Shown: positions 51,205 to 60,909, counted from the stretch's first letter. The stretch is 64,000 nt of DNA from Candidatus Hydrothermarchaeum profundi (GCA_002011125.2 MTMF02000009.1:1850286-1914285); one strand, 5' to 3'. Notes: generated by a model from the sequence alone, not told the origin. Numbers and translations are program-made.

Positions 51205-53781
51205 CTATGTCCCTATAAAGATTTTTCCTTTTTCAGTTATTTCTAGTATTTTATGCTTACCTCTTTTTATATCTAATATTAAGCCCTTATTTTCAAGCTG
51301 TACCAACTTCTTTTTGAGCGTTGCTCTAGTGATATTGAACTTATTTATCACTTCTGTATGTGTTGGTTTTTTGCCAATTCTATTCTCTTGGTAAATGAAT
51401 TTGAGTATTTCTTTAAGGTCATACGATAAGCTTTCATACTCCTTAAGCTTCAGTTCATGCGTTTCTTCTTCTAATAAGCTTATTTCCTGTGAAGTTAGGG
51501 TTTTAGGATCAATAGAAATGATAAGGATATTCTTGCTAATATAAAACAACTCGTTCAAGCGTTGTATAAAGTTTAATGTTTCCCGGAAACCATTTTGAGT
51601 AATTAAATATTCAAGCCTATCGAGCAATACTGCGCTGTTCCTAGTGAGGAAATCTCTAATTTTAGCTTCAATTAAGTCTACCTGCGGGCGGAGCGTATTT
51701 TCACCATAAGAGTGCTCGCTTAACCAGATCACTGGTCCATCAGGAAATACCTCTTTAAAGCTTTCTGGATGTTTCCTACTGATTATCAACCCCTTATATC
51801 CACATTTGATTAGATCCGAGAATACATCTAGTGTTAATTTTAGTTTTCTTTCCTTGACGAGGTAAATATTGCCCTTCTTGACCTCGTACTTAAGCATTTG
51901 CTCCCTTAAGCTGTCCTCTGCTTTTTTCATTTCTGTTATATCGGTCAAGACAAGTAGAACTCCCGCGTAATCCTCACTTATGAAAAAAGGAGTCGAGCTT
52001 ATTATGACAGGGATCTCTTGTTTTGTCTTGGTAACAAGAAACCCCTCGAACTTTTTCCTTTCTTTCTTGAGGGTAGTATTAATCTCTTTACTCATCTTAT
52101 GTTTATAATCAGGCGAGAAAATTTCGATAAGCTGCCGACCTATTAATTCTTCCTTTGAATAACCCAACATCTCCTCTACTTTGGGATTAGCGTATGTAAT
52201 ATAATCGTCAGAATCAACAACAAGTAGGCCTTCCTGCATGTTCTTTACCATGTTTTCGTTGAATTCCTTTAAAGCCCTAAGTTCCTCTTCAGCCTTTTTA
52301 CGTTCCGTGATGTCTGTTATAAATCCCTCTAAAGCTTCGAGTTCTCCATTTTCATCGAATACTCCTCTTCCCTGCTCCCAGACCCACTTCTCCTCACCAT
52401 TTGCGGTTTTAATCCGGTAAACTAGTCTAAAGGGCTCTTTTTGTTTAAGCGCTTTTTGTATTCCTTTCCATACGATATCTCGATACTCCGGCTCGATAAG
52501 GTCTCCATATGCCACTTTTCTATTAGCGATTAAATCTTCAGGATGATAACCGGTTAATTCAAAGCATCCCTCACTTACAAATTCCATCGTCCATTTTGGA
52601 TCATTAGCACATCGGTAAACCATGCCCGGCAGATTACTCATGAGCGTCATCAATGCTCTCCGGCTTTCTTTTAGTTCTTCTTCAACCTTCTTGCGCTCCG
52701 TTATATCCCTAGCGATCGTTTTTGTCCTAATCAACTCTCCGTTATCATCAAATTCAGCAAAAACATTTAAACTTGCAGTAAATATTGTTCCATCCTTCCT
52801 TACAAACTCCCTCTCAAGGTTAAGAAGATACCCCTTTTCTTTCAATCTAGGGAAATCCTCATGAAAGAGTTTTTGGGAATCATCCGTTAAAAAGTCGGTA
52901 AGCGGCCTACCTATTATCTCCTCCTTTAGGTAGCCAAGCATTCGTGCTTCAGTTTCATTACAATCTATTATTATTCCGTTCTTATCTAATGAATGAAACA
53001 TATCCGGAGCGTTATCATAAAAATCGCGATATTTTTTCTCTGACTCCCTGAGTTCTTCTTCAACTTTCCTACGCTCTTCTTCAATCTTTTCCATTTGACG
53101 CATTATTTTGTGAAGTTCTAAGCTCTTTTCTTCTAGTCTCCTTGAATACTCTCTTAAATCAACTGAATCAAGAACCGTTATTTCCTTGTCGTCAAATAGA
53201 TGCGGCTTAAACATGTTTGGAGAATATCTTCCAGAGACTTTTATAGGCTGTAAAAGGAGGTTTCCATTCATCCGAGTTATTTCAGTAAAGATCTGAGCGG
53301 AGGATTTAACGAGGGATATTGTTTCACTTTTGTGCTTTCCTTTTTCTACAGCAAAATAAGCGATACCTTTTTTAATAGAAAGACGTCTGCATATCTTCTC
53401 AAAAAATTTCCCTATTTGGTCATCATCTATATAGGATTTTAAGGAAGTTATACTATCGAATATATATGAAACACCATTGCCACTTTTCTCAATGAACTCA
53501 ACTAACTTTTTTTCTAAATCGACTTGTGTATTTAAATTTGAAAATTCTACTATCTCGATCTTCCCATTAGATACCTCGCCCAAAGTTTTCTTTAAACTAG
53601 AATCAAAACTTACATAAACCAACTTTTGATTTTGTTCTATACAATATTTAGCAAAAGGTTTTACAAAAATTTCGTAATCCTTAATATCATCTACTTGCCA
53701 TACTAAAGTATCACCCGGATTTATTTTCGAAAATAATTTGTCTAATGAAATTATACCTGTAGAGAGTGTATTATGGGACAT
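51205..53781 (-). CDS. Large PAS-sensor regulator with DUF835 and C-terminal winged helix
   Basis: An 858-residue protein without a histidine-kinase domain. Residues 1-200 form a RecA/KaiC-like domain (GIISLDKLFSKINPGDTLVW; YIFDSITSLKSYIDD) lacking a good Walker A. A coiled coil (about 215-250) leads to three PAS domains, each ending in a DITERKK/DITEMKK linker (about 250-370, 372-495, 500-630). A DUF835 domain follows (GLIISRKHPESFKEVFPDG, VLLDRLEYLITQNGF; about 650-770), then a winged helix (THTEVINKFNITRATLKKKLVQLENKGLI). It probably binds DNA in response to a small-molecule or redox signal. Its place between mttCB and the NCS1 module makes methylamine control plausible. Confidence 0.75.
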   Translation of the reverse strand: MSHNTLSTGIISLDKLFSKINPGDTLVWQVDDIKDYEIFVKPFAKYCIEQNQKLVYVSFDSSLKKTLGEVSNGKIEIVEFSNLNTQVDLEKKLVEFIEKSGNGVSYIFDSITSLKSYIDDDQIGKFFEKICRRLSIKKGIAYFAVEKGKHKSETISLVKSSAQIFTEITRMNGNLLLQPIKVSGRYSPNMFKPHLFDDKEITVLDSVDLREYSRRLEEKSLELHKIMRQMEKIEEERRKVEEELRESEKKYRDFYDNAPDMFHSLDKNGIIIDCNETEARMLGYLKEEIIGRPLTDFLTDDSQKLFHEDFPRLKEKGYLLNLEREFVRKDGTIFTASLNVFAEFDDNGELIRTKTIARDITERKKVEEELKESRRALMTLMSNLPGMVYRCANDPKWTMEFVSEGCFELTGYHPEDLIANRKVAYGDLIEPEYRDIVWKGIQKALKQKEPFRLVYRIKTANGEEKWVWEQGRGVFDENGELEALEGFITDITERKKAEEELRALKEFNENMVKNMQEGLLVVDSDDYITYANPKVEEMLGYSKEELIGRQLIEIFSPDYKHKMSKEINTTLKKERKKFEGFLVTKTKQEIPVIISSTPFFISEDYAGVLLVLTDITEMKKAEDSLREQMLKYEVKKGNIYLVKERKLKLTLDVFSDLIKCGYKGLIISRKHPESFKEVFPDGPVIWLSEHSYGENTLRPQVDLIEAKIRDFLTRNSAVLLDRLEYLITQNGFRETLNFIQRLNELFYISKNILIISIDPKTLTSQEISLLEEETHELKLKEYESLSYDLKEILKFIYQENRIGKKPTHTEVINKFNITRATLKKKLVQLENKGLILDIKRGKHKILEITEKGKIFIGT

Positions 53782-54000
53782 ATCTCGAAAATAATTGTGT
53801 TCCCTTCTTATTGAAAAAGTTTATGGTGTTTAATTAAACATATACTTATCTTATATTGTAATTTTTACCGGGATTAAAATTTAATTAATAATTCTCAAAT
53901 ATCTTAAAAATCATATCTTTGAATAAACTTGTTTTTACGTTATTTAACATAAAACTATCGCTATTATTATAGTCATGTATTATTATTTAGTGAATAGTTT

Positions 54001-54293
54001 ATGGAGGATAATGAGGTGAGCCAAGAGGACAAATGCATTCAAAGAAATCCTTATGATGAAGAGTCCTTTTTAACACAGGGGGGACACTTATAGCTGAGTC
54101 TAGTTCAAATAAAAGTATTAAGAAAGAAATTTGTCACATTTTACTATATCTTAGTAGCCCATTTAGGCTATCTAACTACATAGGTCACTCTCGCCAAATA
54201 TCACAATGGCGGAATAGGTCCTACGTGGGCCAAGCGTCCATAAAATGGAAAAGAGTATATACGTCGGTCCAAAAAAATATACAAGACCGATAA
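54001..54293 (+). pseudogene. Possible frameshifted ORF before the NCS1 module
   Basis: ATG 54001 opens 30 codons (MEDNEVSQEDKCIQRNPYDE ...) and stops at TAG 54091. Another frame is open from 54060 to TAA 54291 and reads SSSNKSIKKEICHILLYLSS, then PFRLSNYIGHSRQISQWRNR and onward, without a start codon. One frameshift near 54060-54090 would give one protein of about 97 residues. It may be a decayed gene or chance open frames; the amber at 54091 read as pyrrolysine would only extend the first frame. Confidence 0.3.
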
Positions 54294-54316
54294 GGTTCTA
54301 CTAAGGAGGTGAGGAT

Positions 54317-54439
54317 ATGACGGACAACAGGATCTATAGTCCGGATATAGCAGAAAACATAGTGGCATATATCCTATTTGGATTTTTAATACTGATAGTG
54401 CCACTAATAGAGGTATACAAAGCAATAACGGCGAGTTAA
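54317..54439 (+). CDS. Very small single-span membrane protein
   Basis: A 40-residue ORF with an excellent ribosome site (AAGGAGGTGAGG) before its ATG: MTDNRIYSPDIAENIVAYIL then FGFLILIVPLIEVYKAITAS. One membrane helix spans about residues 15-33. It lies 14 bases before the 98-residue membrane protein and the NCS1 permease, in the same direction, and likely belongs to their operon as a micro-subunit. Confidence 0.6.
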   Translation: MTDNRIYSPDIAENIVAYILFGFLILIVPLIEVYKAITAS

Positions 54440-54453
54440 AGGTGGTGGAACTT

Positions 54454-54750
54454 ATGACTACGTCAAAAACAATGGCAGATGGGGGGGGAGAAGAATTTGA
54501 GAAGTTGCTATACTCAGAGCTAGCTAAAAGACTTGGTGTAGTTGAAGAGGAAATAAGAAAGAATAAATCACTAGTAGATATTATACACCCTAGGGACTTT
54601 TACATTTTAGTGGGCTCAATGATGTTCTTCACACTCTGGTTTTCGCTAGCCACAGGACTAACAGTATTCTATGCATTGGGAGCTATAATTATTGTACTCT
54701 TAGCTATTTGGACAATGTATGCTTGGAAAGTAATTGTAAAGGAGGCCTAA
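54454..54750 (+). CDS. Two-span membrane protein of the NCS1 transporter module
   Basis: A 98-residue protein with an acidic soluble N-terminus (GGEEFEKLLYSELAKRLGVVEE) and two membrane helices (FYILVGSMMFFTLWFSLATGL; VFYALGAIIIVLLAIWTMYAW). ATG 54454 follows AAAGGTGGTGG; upstream GTG codons overlap that site. It ends 3 bases before the permease gene. Family not recognised; an accessory subunit is likely from position. Confidence 0.6.
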   Translation: MTTSKTMADGGGEEFEKLLYSELAKRLGVVEEEIRKNKSLVDIIHPRDFYILVGSMMFFTLWFSLATGLTVFYALGAIIIVLLAIWTMYAWKVIVKEA

Positions 54751-54753
54751 AAA

Positions 54754-56148
54754 ATGGCTGAAGAACAAGAAACAGCTGAAAGAGAAGCTTTGTTTGGTTT
54801 TTTACCTGTGCTGGCACATGAGCGTGTTTATGGTACTTGGGATTATATAGCACTCCAGATCTGTTATGGTATCGCTGCATGGGCATTTCTCGTAGGGAGT
54901 TTTACAGGATATGTCTTACCTGCAAAAGAGGCAGTGCCGGCTATCTTTATTGGTGAAGCACTTCCTCTCGGCATGATGTCCTTTTACGCCATACTATTTG
55001 CAAGGTACGGTGTAGACCAGTTTCTCCTGCCTAGGGCAGCACTAGGGTATCATGGGAACACTTTGCTATTGCTAATATGGATTCCTATCAACTGGGGATG
55101 GATCGCATACGCATCGTTCCTTTTTGGAGAAGCTGTGATTAAGCTCTTACCTGCAATAGGAGCTCCAGTACCTGAGTTCTTTACTACCGAGGTAGGGTAT
55201 GCTTCTGGAGCGACGTTTTGGGCCATAATAGCCTTCATACTAGGATTTATCCCAGCATATTTAGGTCCCCTTGCAGTACGGTGGCTTACTAGGATTGCAG
55301 CTCCTGGAATGACTATTGTTCTATTGGGATTGATTTACTATGTCATCGCAGAATATGGATTATCGAATCTATTCCAGTTGCCGGCGGTAGCTCCATATGA
55401 AGATCCGCTTCTAAATAGAGCGTTCGCTGTAGAGTGGAATGCTGGATTAGGATTCGCATGGGCGTTTTATTATGGCCAATGGTCGAGGATTGCTAAAAGC
55501 GAGACTGCAGCGTTCCATGGCCCATATTGGGGATGGGGCCCCATAATGTGTGTTGCTGTGATCTTTGCGTCGTTCACTATGTTGATAACCGGAGATCTTG
55601 ACCCAACTGCGTGGATGATTCAAGTGGGCGGACCTTCCTGGGGAGTCCTTGGCTTGATTTTAATGGCAGTAGCTAACATAACATCGAATACCCTACTGAT
55701 ATACACACAAGCCATACCAGTTAAATACACTTGGCCAAAAGTAAGTTGGTTTACAGCGGTTGCGACAGCTATCCCTGCGGTAGTATTATTTAACCTTAAA
55801 GTCTTCGAGAATTACAACGTATTTCTAACATTAGTAGGATGTCTTTGGACGGTTTATCCAGCTATACTCTTAGCGGATTTCTATGTTATCAGGCGGGGCA
55901 AGTTTGATCTTAAAGAACTATACTACAAGGGGCCCAAGTACATGTATTGGAGAGGCTTCAACGTAGTTGCAATGTTAATGTTCCCGATTGGATACCTCTT
56001 CTACTTCTCTCTCGTTGATCCTTGGAACGCTACAACTGAGGGAGCCATACTGCCATTCTTCAGGTATACTACTGGACTTATACCGACCTTTGTACTGATA
56101 TTCTTCTTGTATACTGTTATAATGAAAGCGTTGATCAAAGAGCAGTGA
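54754..56148 (+). CDS. NCS1-family permease, candidate methylated-amine transporter
   Basis: A 464-residue membrane protein with about twelve helices of the NCS1 (cytosine/purine/allantoin) family: GTWDYIALQICYGIAAWAFLVGS at the start, ARYGVDQFLLPRAALGYHGN (about 88-107), PAYLGPLAVRWLTRIAAPGM, and TSNTLLIYTQAIPVKYTWPK (about 309-328). The substrate is not fixed by sequence. Methylotrophic archaea use permeases of several families for methylamines, and this gene lies in the same neighbourhood as mttCB, so di- or trimethylamine uptake is a fair inference. A hairpin terminator follows. Confidence 0.75.
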   Translation: MAEEQETAEREALFGFLPVLAHERVYGTWDYIALQICYGIAAWAFLVGSFTGYVLPAKEAVPAIFIGEALPLGMMSFYAILFARYGVDQFLLPRAALGYHGNTLLLLIWIPINWGWIAYASFLFGEAVIKLLPAIGAPVPEFFTTEVGYASGATFWAIIAFILGFIPAYLGPLAVRWLTRIAAPGMTIVLLGLIYYVIAEYGLSNLFQLPAVAPYEDPLLNRAFAVEWNAGLGFAWAFYYGQWSRIAKSETAAFHGPYWGWGPIMCVAVIFASFTMLITGDLDPTAWMIQVGGPSWGVLGLILMAVANITSNTLLIYTQAIPVKYTWPKVSWFTAVATAIPAVVLFNLKVFENYNVFLTLVGCLWTVYPAILLADFYVIRRGKFDLKELYYKGPKYMYWRGFNVVAMLMFPIGYLFYFSLVDPWNATTEGAILPFFRYTTGLIPTFVLIFFLYTVIMKALIKEQ

Positions 56149-56166
56149 AATACGAGCGGGCCTTTT

Positions 56167-56186
56167 AGGGGAGCGGCTCCTCCCCT
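56167..56186 (+). terminator. Hairpin terminator after the NCS1 permease
   Basis: AGGGGAG pairs with CTCCCCT around a short loop and is followed by a long T-rich run (CTTTTTATTTTTTT). A standard terminator for the permease operon. Confidence 0.7.
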
Positions 56187-56294
56187 CTTTTTATTTTTTT
56201 TAAATTTATATCTAATTTCTAATATGTCCACTAGCACAGAAGGTTAGTTAAAATAAAACTAGAAATATATGGAAAAAAAGATAGGGAATGGAGG

Positions 56295-56591
56295 ATGTAC
56301 AAGCAAGAATTAATTCACATTCATCAACTACTATTGTACATTATGAAATTTTTAGATGACAGTGGAGTTCCCCGGAGTTATTTCGAGGAATACTTAAAGC
56401 TGAATATTAGTCCCCATCACATCCATAAAACTAAGGCTGATCATAAATACGCTATTTTTTCATTAGCCTACGGGATATCTAAAGCGTTAGCTGATAATAA
56501 TGAAATCGTTCCAATAGGCCTCGCAGAGGGAATGAAAGAACTCGCAGAAAGAAATAAAGAGGAATGTTTACGGATGAAACGATATATTTAA
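56295..56591 (+). CDS. UPF0058 family protein
   Basis: A 98-residue protein: YKQELIHIHQLLLYIMKFLD (about 2-21) with the HxH-like pair, then ISPHHIHKTKADHKYAIFSLAYGISKAL (about 38-65) rich in histidines, matching the archaeal UPF0058 family, which has helical metal-binding folds. Function unknown. It stands alone. Confidence 0.8.
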   Translation: MYKQELIHIHQLLLYIMKFLDDSGVPRSYFEEYLKLNISPHHIHKTKADHKYAIFSLAYGISKALADNNEIVPIGLAEGMKELAERNKEECLRMKRYI

Positions 56592-56631
56592 CCAATTCTT
56601 TTTTATACTAAAAAACATTTTTTCTCGTGAA

Positions 56632-57183
56632 ATGATATATTTTGTAACAACCAACAAAAACAAATTTATAGAGGCAAAAGAGATTTTCAATAACTTTGGT
56701 CTTAATCTTGAAATTTTGAACATAGAATATAAAGAGATACAGGCAACTACTCTAGAAGAAGTTGTTGTCGAGGCTCTAAACAATATTAGAGAAAAGAATA
56801 TCTTCATCGAAGATGCAGGGTTATTTATCAACAGCCTCAAAGGCTTCCCAGGCGTATACTCTAGGTATGTAGAAGATACGATAGGAAACCAGGGAATTTT
56901 AAAGTTAATGAAGGATGTTAAAGACCGAGATGCGGTATTCAAGTCAGTAGTAGGATATAAAAACAGAGAAATTAAAATATTCGTAGGAGAGGTTGAAGGC
57001 ACTATTGCTCAGGAGATCAGAGGAGAGGGAGGTTTCGGATACGACCCGATCTTTCTTCCAAAAGGTTTTAATAAAACTTTTGCAGAGGATATACATCTAA
57101 AAATGAAGATATCCCACAGAAAAAGAGCACTCGAGAAGCTCGCTAAATATCTAGGAGGATACCATGGCAAGAATACATGCTAG
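56632..57183 (+). CDS. rdgB: XTP/dITP diphosphatase
   Basis: A 183-residue Ham1/RdgB pyrophosphatase. [14 protein letters not shown] (about 6-19) is the nucleotide-binding start, [22 protein letters not shown] (about 59-80) and [13 protein letters not shown] (about 130-142) are catalytic segments, and [11 protein letters not shown] closes the site. It removes non-canonical purine nucleotides. The last 20 bases overlap rps15, so they are cotranscribed. Confidence 0.92.
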   Translation: MIYFVTTNKNKFIEAKEIFNNFGLNLEILNIEYKEIQATTLEEVVVEALNNIREKNIFIEDAGLFINSLKGFPGVYSRYVEDTIGNQGILKLMKDVKDRDAVFKSVVGYKNREIKIFVGEVEGTIAQEIRGEGGFGYDPIFLPKGFNKTFAEDIHLKMKISHRKRALEKLAKYLGGYHGKNTC

Positions 57184-57619
57184 AAAGAAAGGTAAGGCTG
57201 GATCTACAAGGCCGTATAGGACATCCCCACCAGAGTGGATAGAATATTCTGCGGAGGAAATTGAAACTCTAGTAGTCAAGCTAGCAAAAAGAGGAGAAAC
57301 TCCCAGTAAAATAGGTGTAATTTTAAGGGACCAATATGGTGTGCCCCTAGTAAAACAGATCACAGGAAAGAGTATTACTAAAATCCTTGAGGAAAAAGGA
57401 ATAAAGCAAGATCTTCCTGAGGACCTTGTGAATTTGATTAAAAAAGCTGTAAACTTAGATAAGCATCTATCTTCAAATCCAAAGGATATGAGTTCTAGAA
57501 GAGGAATGCAACTTATTGAATCTAAAATCAGGCGCTTAGCCAAATATTATAGAAGAACCGGCAAGCTTCCTGAAAACTGGAAGTATGATATAAACCAGGC
57601 GAAACTCGTTGTAAAATAA
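57164..57619 (+). CDS. rps15: 30S ribosomal protein uS15
   Basis: A 151-residue archaeal uS15: starts [19 protein letters not shown], then [20 protein letters not shown] (about 22-41), [20 protein letters not shown] and [26 protein letters not shown] (about 110-135). It is the usual archaeal length and binds the central domain of 16S rRNA. Its start lies inside rdgB; a possible ribosome site AGGAGG is at the end of rdgB, 5 bases before ATG. Confidence 0.95.
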   Translation: MARIHARKKGKAGSTRPYRTSPPEWIEYSAEEIETLVVKLAKRGETPSKIGVILRDQYGVPLVKQITGKSITKILEEKGIKQDLPEDLVNLIKKAVNLDKHLSSNPKDMSSRRGMQLIESKIRRLAKYYRRTGKLPENWKYDINQAKLVVK

Positions 57620-57631
57620 GAGGCATATCTA

Positions 57632-59056
57632 ATGACTGCTTCTTTTGAGAAGATGCTCGAGGAGTTCAAAAAAGCTGTTGACGATCTTAAGGATCACTAT
57701 AAAGAGAAATCCGTGCGAGTGATTACGCATAATGACGCAGATGGTATCAGTTCTGGAGCTATAGTCCATAAAGCCCTCTTAAGAGAGGGTATAGGGGTGG
57801 TAACTACCTGTGTTAAACAACTTGACGAAAACATATTATCAGACCTCGTAAAAGATGACCCTGAAATTGTCGTATTCACAGATATAGGTAGTGGGCAACT
57901 ACGTGATATATCTTCAAAACTAGGAGGTAACTGCCAAGTAATAATACTTGATCACCATCAGCCGTCAGACTTTTATGTTGAAGAAATCGATCATTTAAAT
58001 CCACATCCTTGGGGAATTGATGGTGCTAGAGAAGTAAGTGGATCTGGAATGACATATTTTTTCGCTAAAGTAATGAACCCAAAAAATATCGATCTTTCTA
58101 CTCTCGCTATCGTAGGAGCTATAGGGGATATTCAAGATGCTGATGGAAGACTAGTTGGCCTAAATGAATTAATAGTGAAGGATGGAGTCACAGCCGGAGT
58201 TTTAAAAGTAGAAAAGGATCTGAGGCTGTTTGGGAGACAGACTAGGCCTTTATATAAGGCATTAGAGTATACTACAGAACCTTTTATACCGGGATTAAGC
58301 GGATCAGAATCATCCTGCATTCAGTTTTTAAGCGACCTAGATATACCTGTTAAAAAAAATGAAGAGTACACTATGCTCGCTGACCTCACTAGAGATGAAA
58401 GAAAAAGACTTGTAACCGCTCTGATACTTAAAATGATTGAACATAAGATTCCTCCAAAAACTGCAGAAAATATTGTTGGTGACGTGTTTACGTTCCTTCA
58501 AGAGGAAAAAAGAACTCCGTTGAGGGATGCTAAAGAGTATGCTACTCTCTTAAATGCCTGTGGTAAAAATGAGGATTTCAGCATTGGTATCGCCGTATGC
58601 TTAGGGGATAGAGGGAATATTTATCATCGATCCTTGGACCTGTTAAGTGACCATAAAAATCATATCTCATCTTGTTTTGAATGGATCTCTGATAATATGA
58701 ACAAAATAAAGGATGGAGGACCAATATACTATTTTCATGCTGAGGGAGAGATTAATGAGAATATCCTTGGAACTGTGACATCTATGGTACTTAATTCTAG
58801 GGTTCTTGAACCTCTAAAACCTGTCATTGGGCTTACCTACACAGATGAAGGAAAAGTAAAAGTTTCTGCGAGAGGTAATAAAGAGCTAATTGAGAGAGGA
58901 TTAAACTTAGGGAAAGCAATGATGCTTTCAGCAGAAAAAGTCGGAGGATCTGGAGGGGGGCATGATATCGCTGCAGGAGCACAAATTGATACGGGTAAGG
59001 AAGGAGAGTTCATTCAAACTGTAGTAGAGATTATTAAGGAGCAGTATGATGGCTAA
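57632..59056 (+). CDS. RecJ-like DHH phosphoesterase (GAN-type)
   Basis: A 474-residue DHH-DHHA1 protein. THNDADGISSGAIVHKAL (about 30-47), VVFTDIGSGQL (about 82) and ILDHHQPSDF (about 105-114) are the DHH metal motifs; GGSGGGHDIAAGAQI (about 436-450) is the DHHA1 GGGH motif. Archaeal members are single-strand nucleases, including GAN that binds the GINS complex. It follows rps15 closely and overlaps pcc1 by 11 bases. Confidence 0.88.
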   Translation: MTASFEKMLEEFKKAVDDLKDHYKEKSVRVITHNDADGISSGAIVHKALLREGIGVVTTCVKQLDENILSDLVKDDPEIVVFTDIGSGQLRDISSKLGGNCQVIILDHHQPSDFYVEEIDHLNPHPWGIDGAREVSGSGMTYFFAKVMNPKNIDLSTLAIVGAIGDIQDADGRLVGLNELIVKDGVTAGVLKVEKDLRLFGRQTRPLYKALEYTTEPFIPGLSGSESSCIQFLSDLDIPVKKNEEYTMLADLTRDERKRLVTALILKMIEHKIPPKTAENIVGDVFTFLQEEKRTPLRDAKEYATLLNACGKNEDFSIGIAVCLGDRGNIYHRSLDLLSDHKNHISSCFEWISDNMNKIKDGGPIYYFHAEGEINENILGTVTSMVLNSRVLEPLKPVIGLTYTDEGKVKVSARGNKELIERGLNLGKAMMLSAEKVGGSGGGHDIAAGAQIDTGKEGEFIQTVVEIIKEQYDG

Positions 59057-59288
59057 GGGAAAAATAGAGTTCTATTATGATAATAGTGAAATTGCGGAAA
59101 AGATAGCTTACCTTCTAGAGTTGGACAATAGAATTGCTCCCAATGCTCTCAAAATTAGCACCTCTTGCGAGGGAAATAAAGTTATAACCAGTCTACAGCA
59201 TAATAACTTGGGAACATTTTTCGCTACAATAGACGACCTAGTCTTTTGCGAAAAGCTGATCTCAAATCTTATGGAGGCTGTAAAATGA
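59046..59288 (+). CDS. pcc1: KEOPS complex subunit Pcc1
   Basis: An 80-residue Pcc1: KIEFYYDNSEIAEKIAYLLE, then PNALKISTSCEGNKVITSLQ and FFATIDDLVFCEKLISNLME. Pcc1 dimerises and bridges KEOPS, which makes t6A37 in tRNA. Either of two tandem ATGs (59046 or 59049) may start it. Its stop overlaps the serS start (ATGA). The order rps15-recJ-pcc1 is common in euryarchaea. Confidence 0.85.
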   Translation: MMAKGKIEFYYDNSEIAEKIAYLLELDNRIAPNALKISTSCEGNKVITSLQHNNLGTFFATIDDLVFCEKLISNLMEAVK

Positions 59289-60808
59289 GATTTGAAATGG
59301 ACGCGAGGTTCATCTGCAGTGGAAGTGTAAAGAGCGAGATTATCGATAACCTGATGAAAACCAAAGTTCCGGTACTTCTTCAGAAAGGAGCTCCTAATGG
59401 CGAAGGAGGAAAAGTGCTTTCATACTCCATTGAAGGTGATGTTATAAAGATTACACTTTCTTCAGGCAGATATGTAAGACCGCATGACGCTATAATGAGG
59501 ATTAATAAACTCCTATCAGCTGAACTTGGAAAATCTCAACACATCGGGATAAGAAAGATTGAAGTGGACCGTTATGAGATCTGGTATAATCTGACTCAAA
59601 AAGCCCTAGGAGAGATTAAACTCCCGTTTACTCGAAAAATTGAGTTCACTAATAGTGAAGCCCATATATTACTGACTGACATCGACCAAGAAGCCCTAGA
59701 AAACAAATATATAGATAGACTCCTAAAGAGACTTGAAGAAAAAATAAGGCATCAGTATACCGCAGGTAAAGGGGAGTATATCGAGACAGTTCGTAGAAGT
59801 ACACCAAAACTCCAGCAATATAGAATGCAGGAGGACCCAACGCAGGAGTTAATGAATAAAAAATGGGTACATCGATTCGGAACAGGTATTTGGACAATTC
59901 TACCCCCATATGCTGCACTGATGCGCGCTATCGAAGAGCTTATTATAGAAAAAGTTGCTAAGCCTCTAAGCTTTCAAGAGGTGTTTTTACCGAAGATAGT
60001 GCCGCTTGAAGTTCAAAGGAAGAAGGGTCAACTTGCTGGAATACCTAATGAAATATGGTGGGTCTGCCCTCCTAGATCAAGAGATCCTGCAGAATGGGAG
60101 ACATTCTCAGACTACGTAAAGATAACCGGTAAAGACGCCTCCGAAGAACTTTATAGAAACCTTGGAAGCCCGATGTTTTCTTTAGCTTATGCCCAATGCG
60201 AGCCCTTTTACGATATATGGGAAGGAAAAGTTATAGACGGCGAAAAGTTGCCCATAAAATTCATAGACAGATATGGGCCTACCTGGAGATATGAAGCAGG
60301 CGGCCTTAAGGGGTTGGAGAGATTAACTGAATTTAAAAGAATAGAGTTTACGTGGCTCGCTTCACCCGAGGAAACAGTTGAAATTAGAGATGAGGTTAGG
60401 GATAAGTGTCTCGAAATTATAGATCAGATATTCGAAATGGAGTGGAGACTAGATGCGACTACCGCCATATATTTAGAACATGCAGGAGAAAAAGTTGAGA
60501 AAGAAGAAAGGAATTACGTCAGAACATATGATTTAACGGTCCTGCTCCCATTTGAAACATCTTCTAGACCTGAAAAAGAACTTGAGATCTCAAGTTTTCA
60601 TGTGCATGAGGACTTTTACGCCAAGAATTTCCATTGGAAAGAGAAGAAGGGTAGGCCATTGTGGTCTGGTTGCGCAGGTATAAGTCCTACAAGGTGGGCT
60701 TATGTCTTTGTAATACGTCACGGTTTAGAGTTTGATGATTGGCCAAAGGAAATAAAGCAGTATATTGGAGATAAGTTGCCGAGTTTACCGGAAAATCTTT
60801 TCATGTAA
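59285..60808 (+). CDS. serS: Seryl-tRNA synthetase, type 2 (methanogen type)
   Basis: A 507-residue atypical SerRS. After a unique N-terminal tRNA-binding domain, the catalytic core has the zinc-site segments WWVCPPRSRDP (about 258-268), AYAQCEPFYDIW (about 302) and GCAGISPTRWAYVFVIRHGLEFDDWP (about 458-483). The TWRYEAGGLKGLERLTEFKRIEFTW region is motif 2. This zinc-dependent SerRS occurs in methanogens and few other archaea. The normal SerRS is not in the window. Type-2 SerRS marks relationship to methanogenic lineages. Start ATG overlaps the pcc1 stop. Confidence 0.93.
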   Translation: MRFEMDARFICSGSVKSEIIDNLMKTKVPVLLQKGAPNGEGGKVLSYSIEGDVIKITLSSGRYVRPHDAIMRINKLLSAELGKSQHIGIRKIEVDRYEIWYNLTQKALGEIKLPFTRKIEFTNSEAHILLTDIDQEALENKYIDRLLKRLEEKIRHQYTAGKGEYIETVRRSTPKLQQYRMQEDPTQELMNKKWVHRFGTGIWTILPPYAALMRAIEELIIEKVAKPLSFQEVFLPKIVPLEVQRKKGQLAGIPNEIWWVCPPRSRDPAEWETFSDYVKITGKDASEELYRNLGSPMFSLAYAQCEPFYDIWEGKVIDGEKLPIKFIDRYGPTWRYEAGGLKGLERLTEFKRIEFTWLASPEETVEIRDEVRDKCLEIIDQIFEMEWRLDATTAIYLEHAGEKVEKEERNYVRTYDLTVLLPFETSSRPEKELEISSFHVHEDFYAKNFHWKEKKGRPLWSGCAGISPTRWAYVFVIRHGLEFDDWPKEIKQYIGDKLPSLPENLFM

Positions 60809-60909
60809 AAGTATTTTTCTATTATTTTATTTGTAAACACAAAATTCTAAAATTTATGTGCATAATAGTTAATTATTTGCACATATATTATATATATTTG
60901 GGAATTAAA

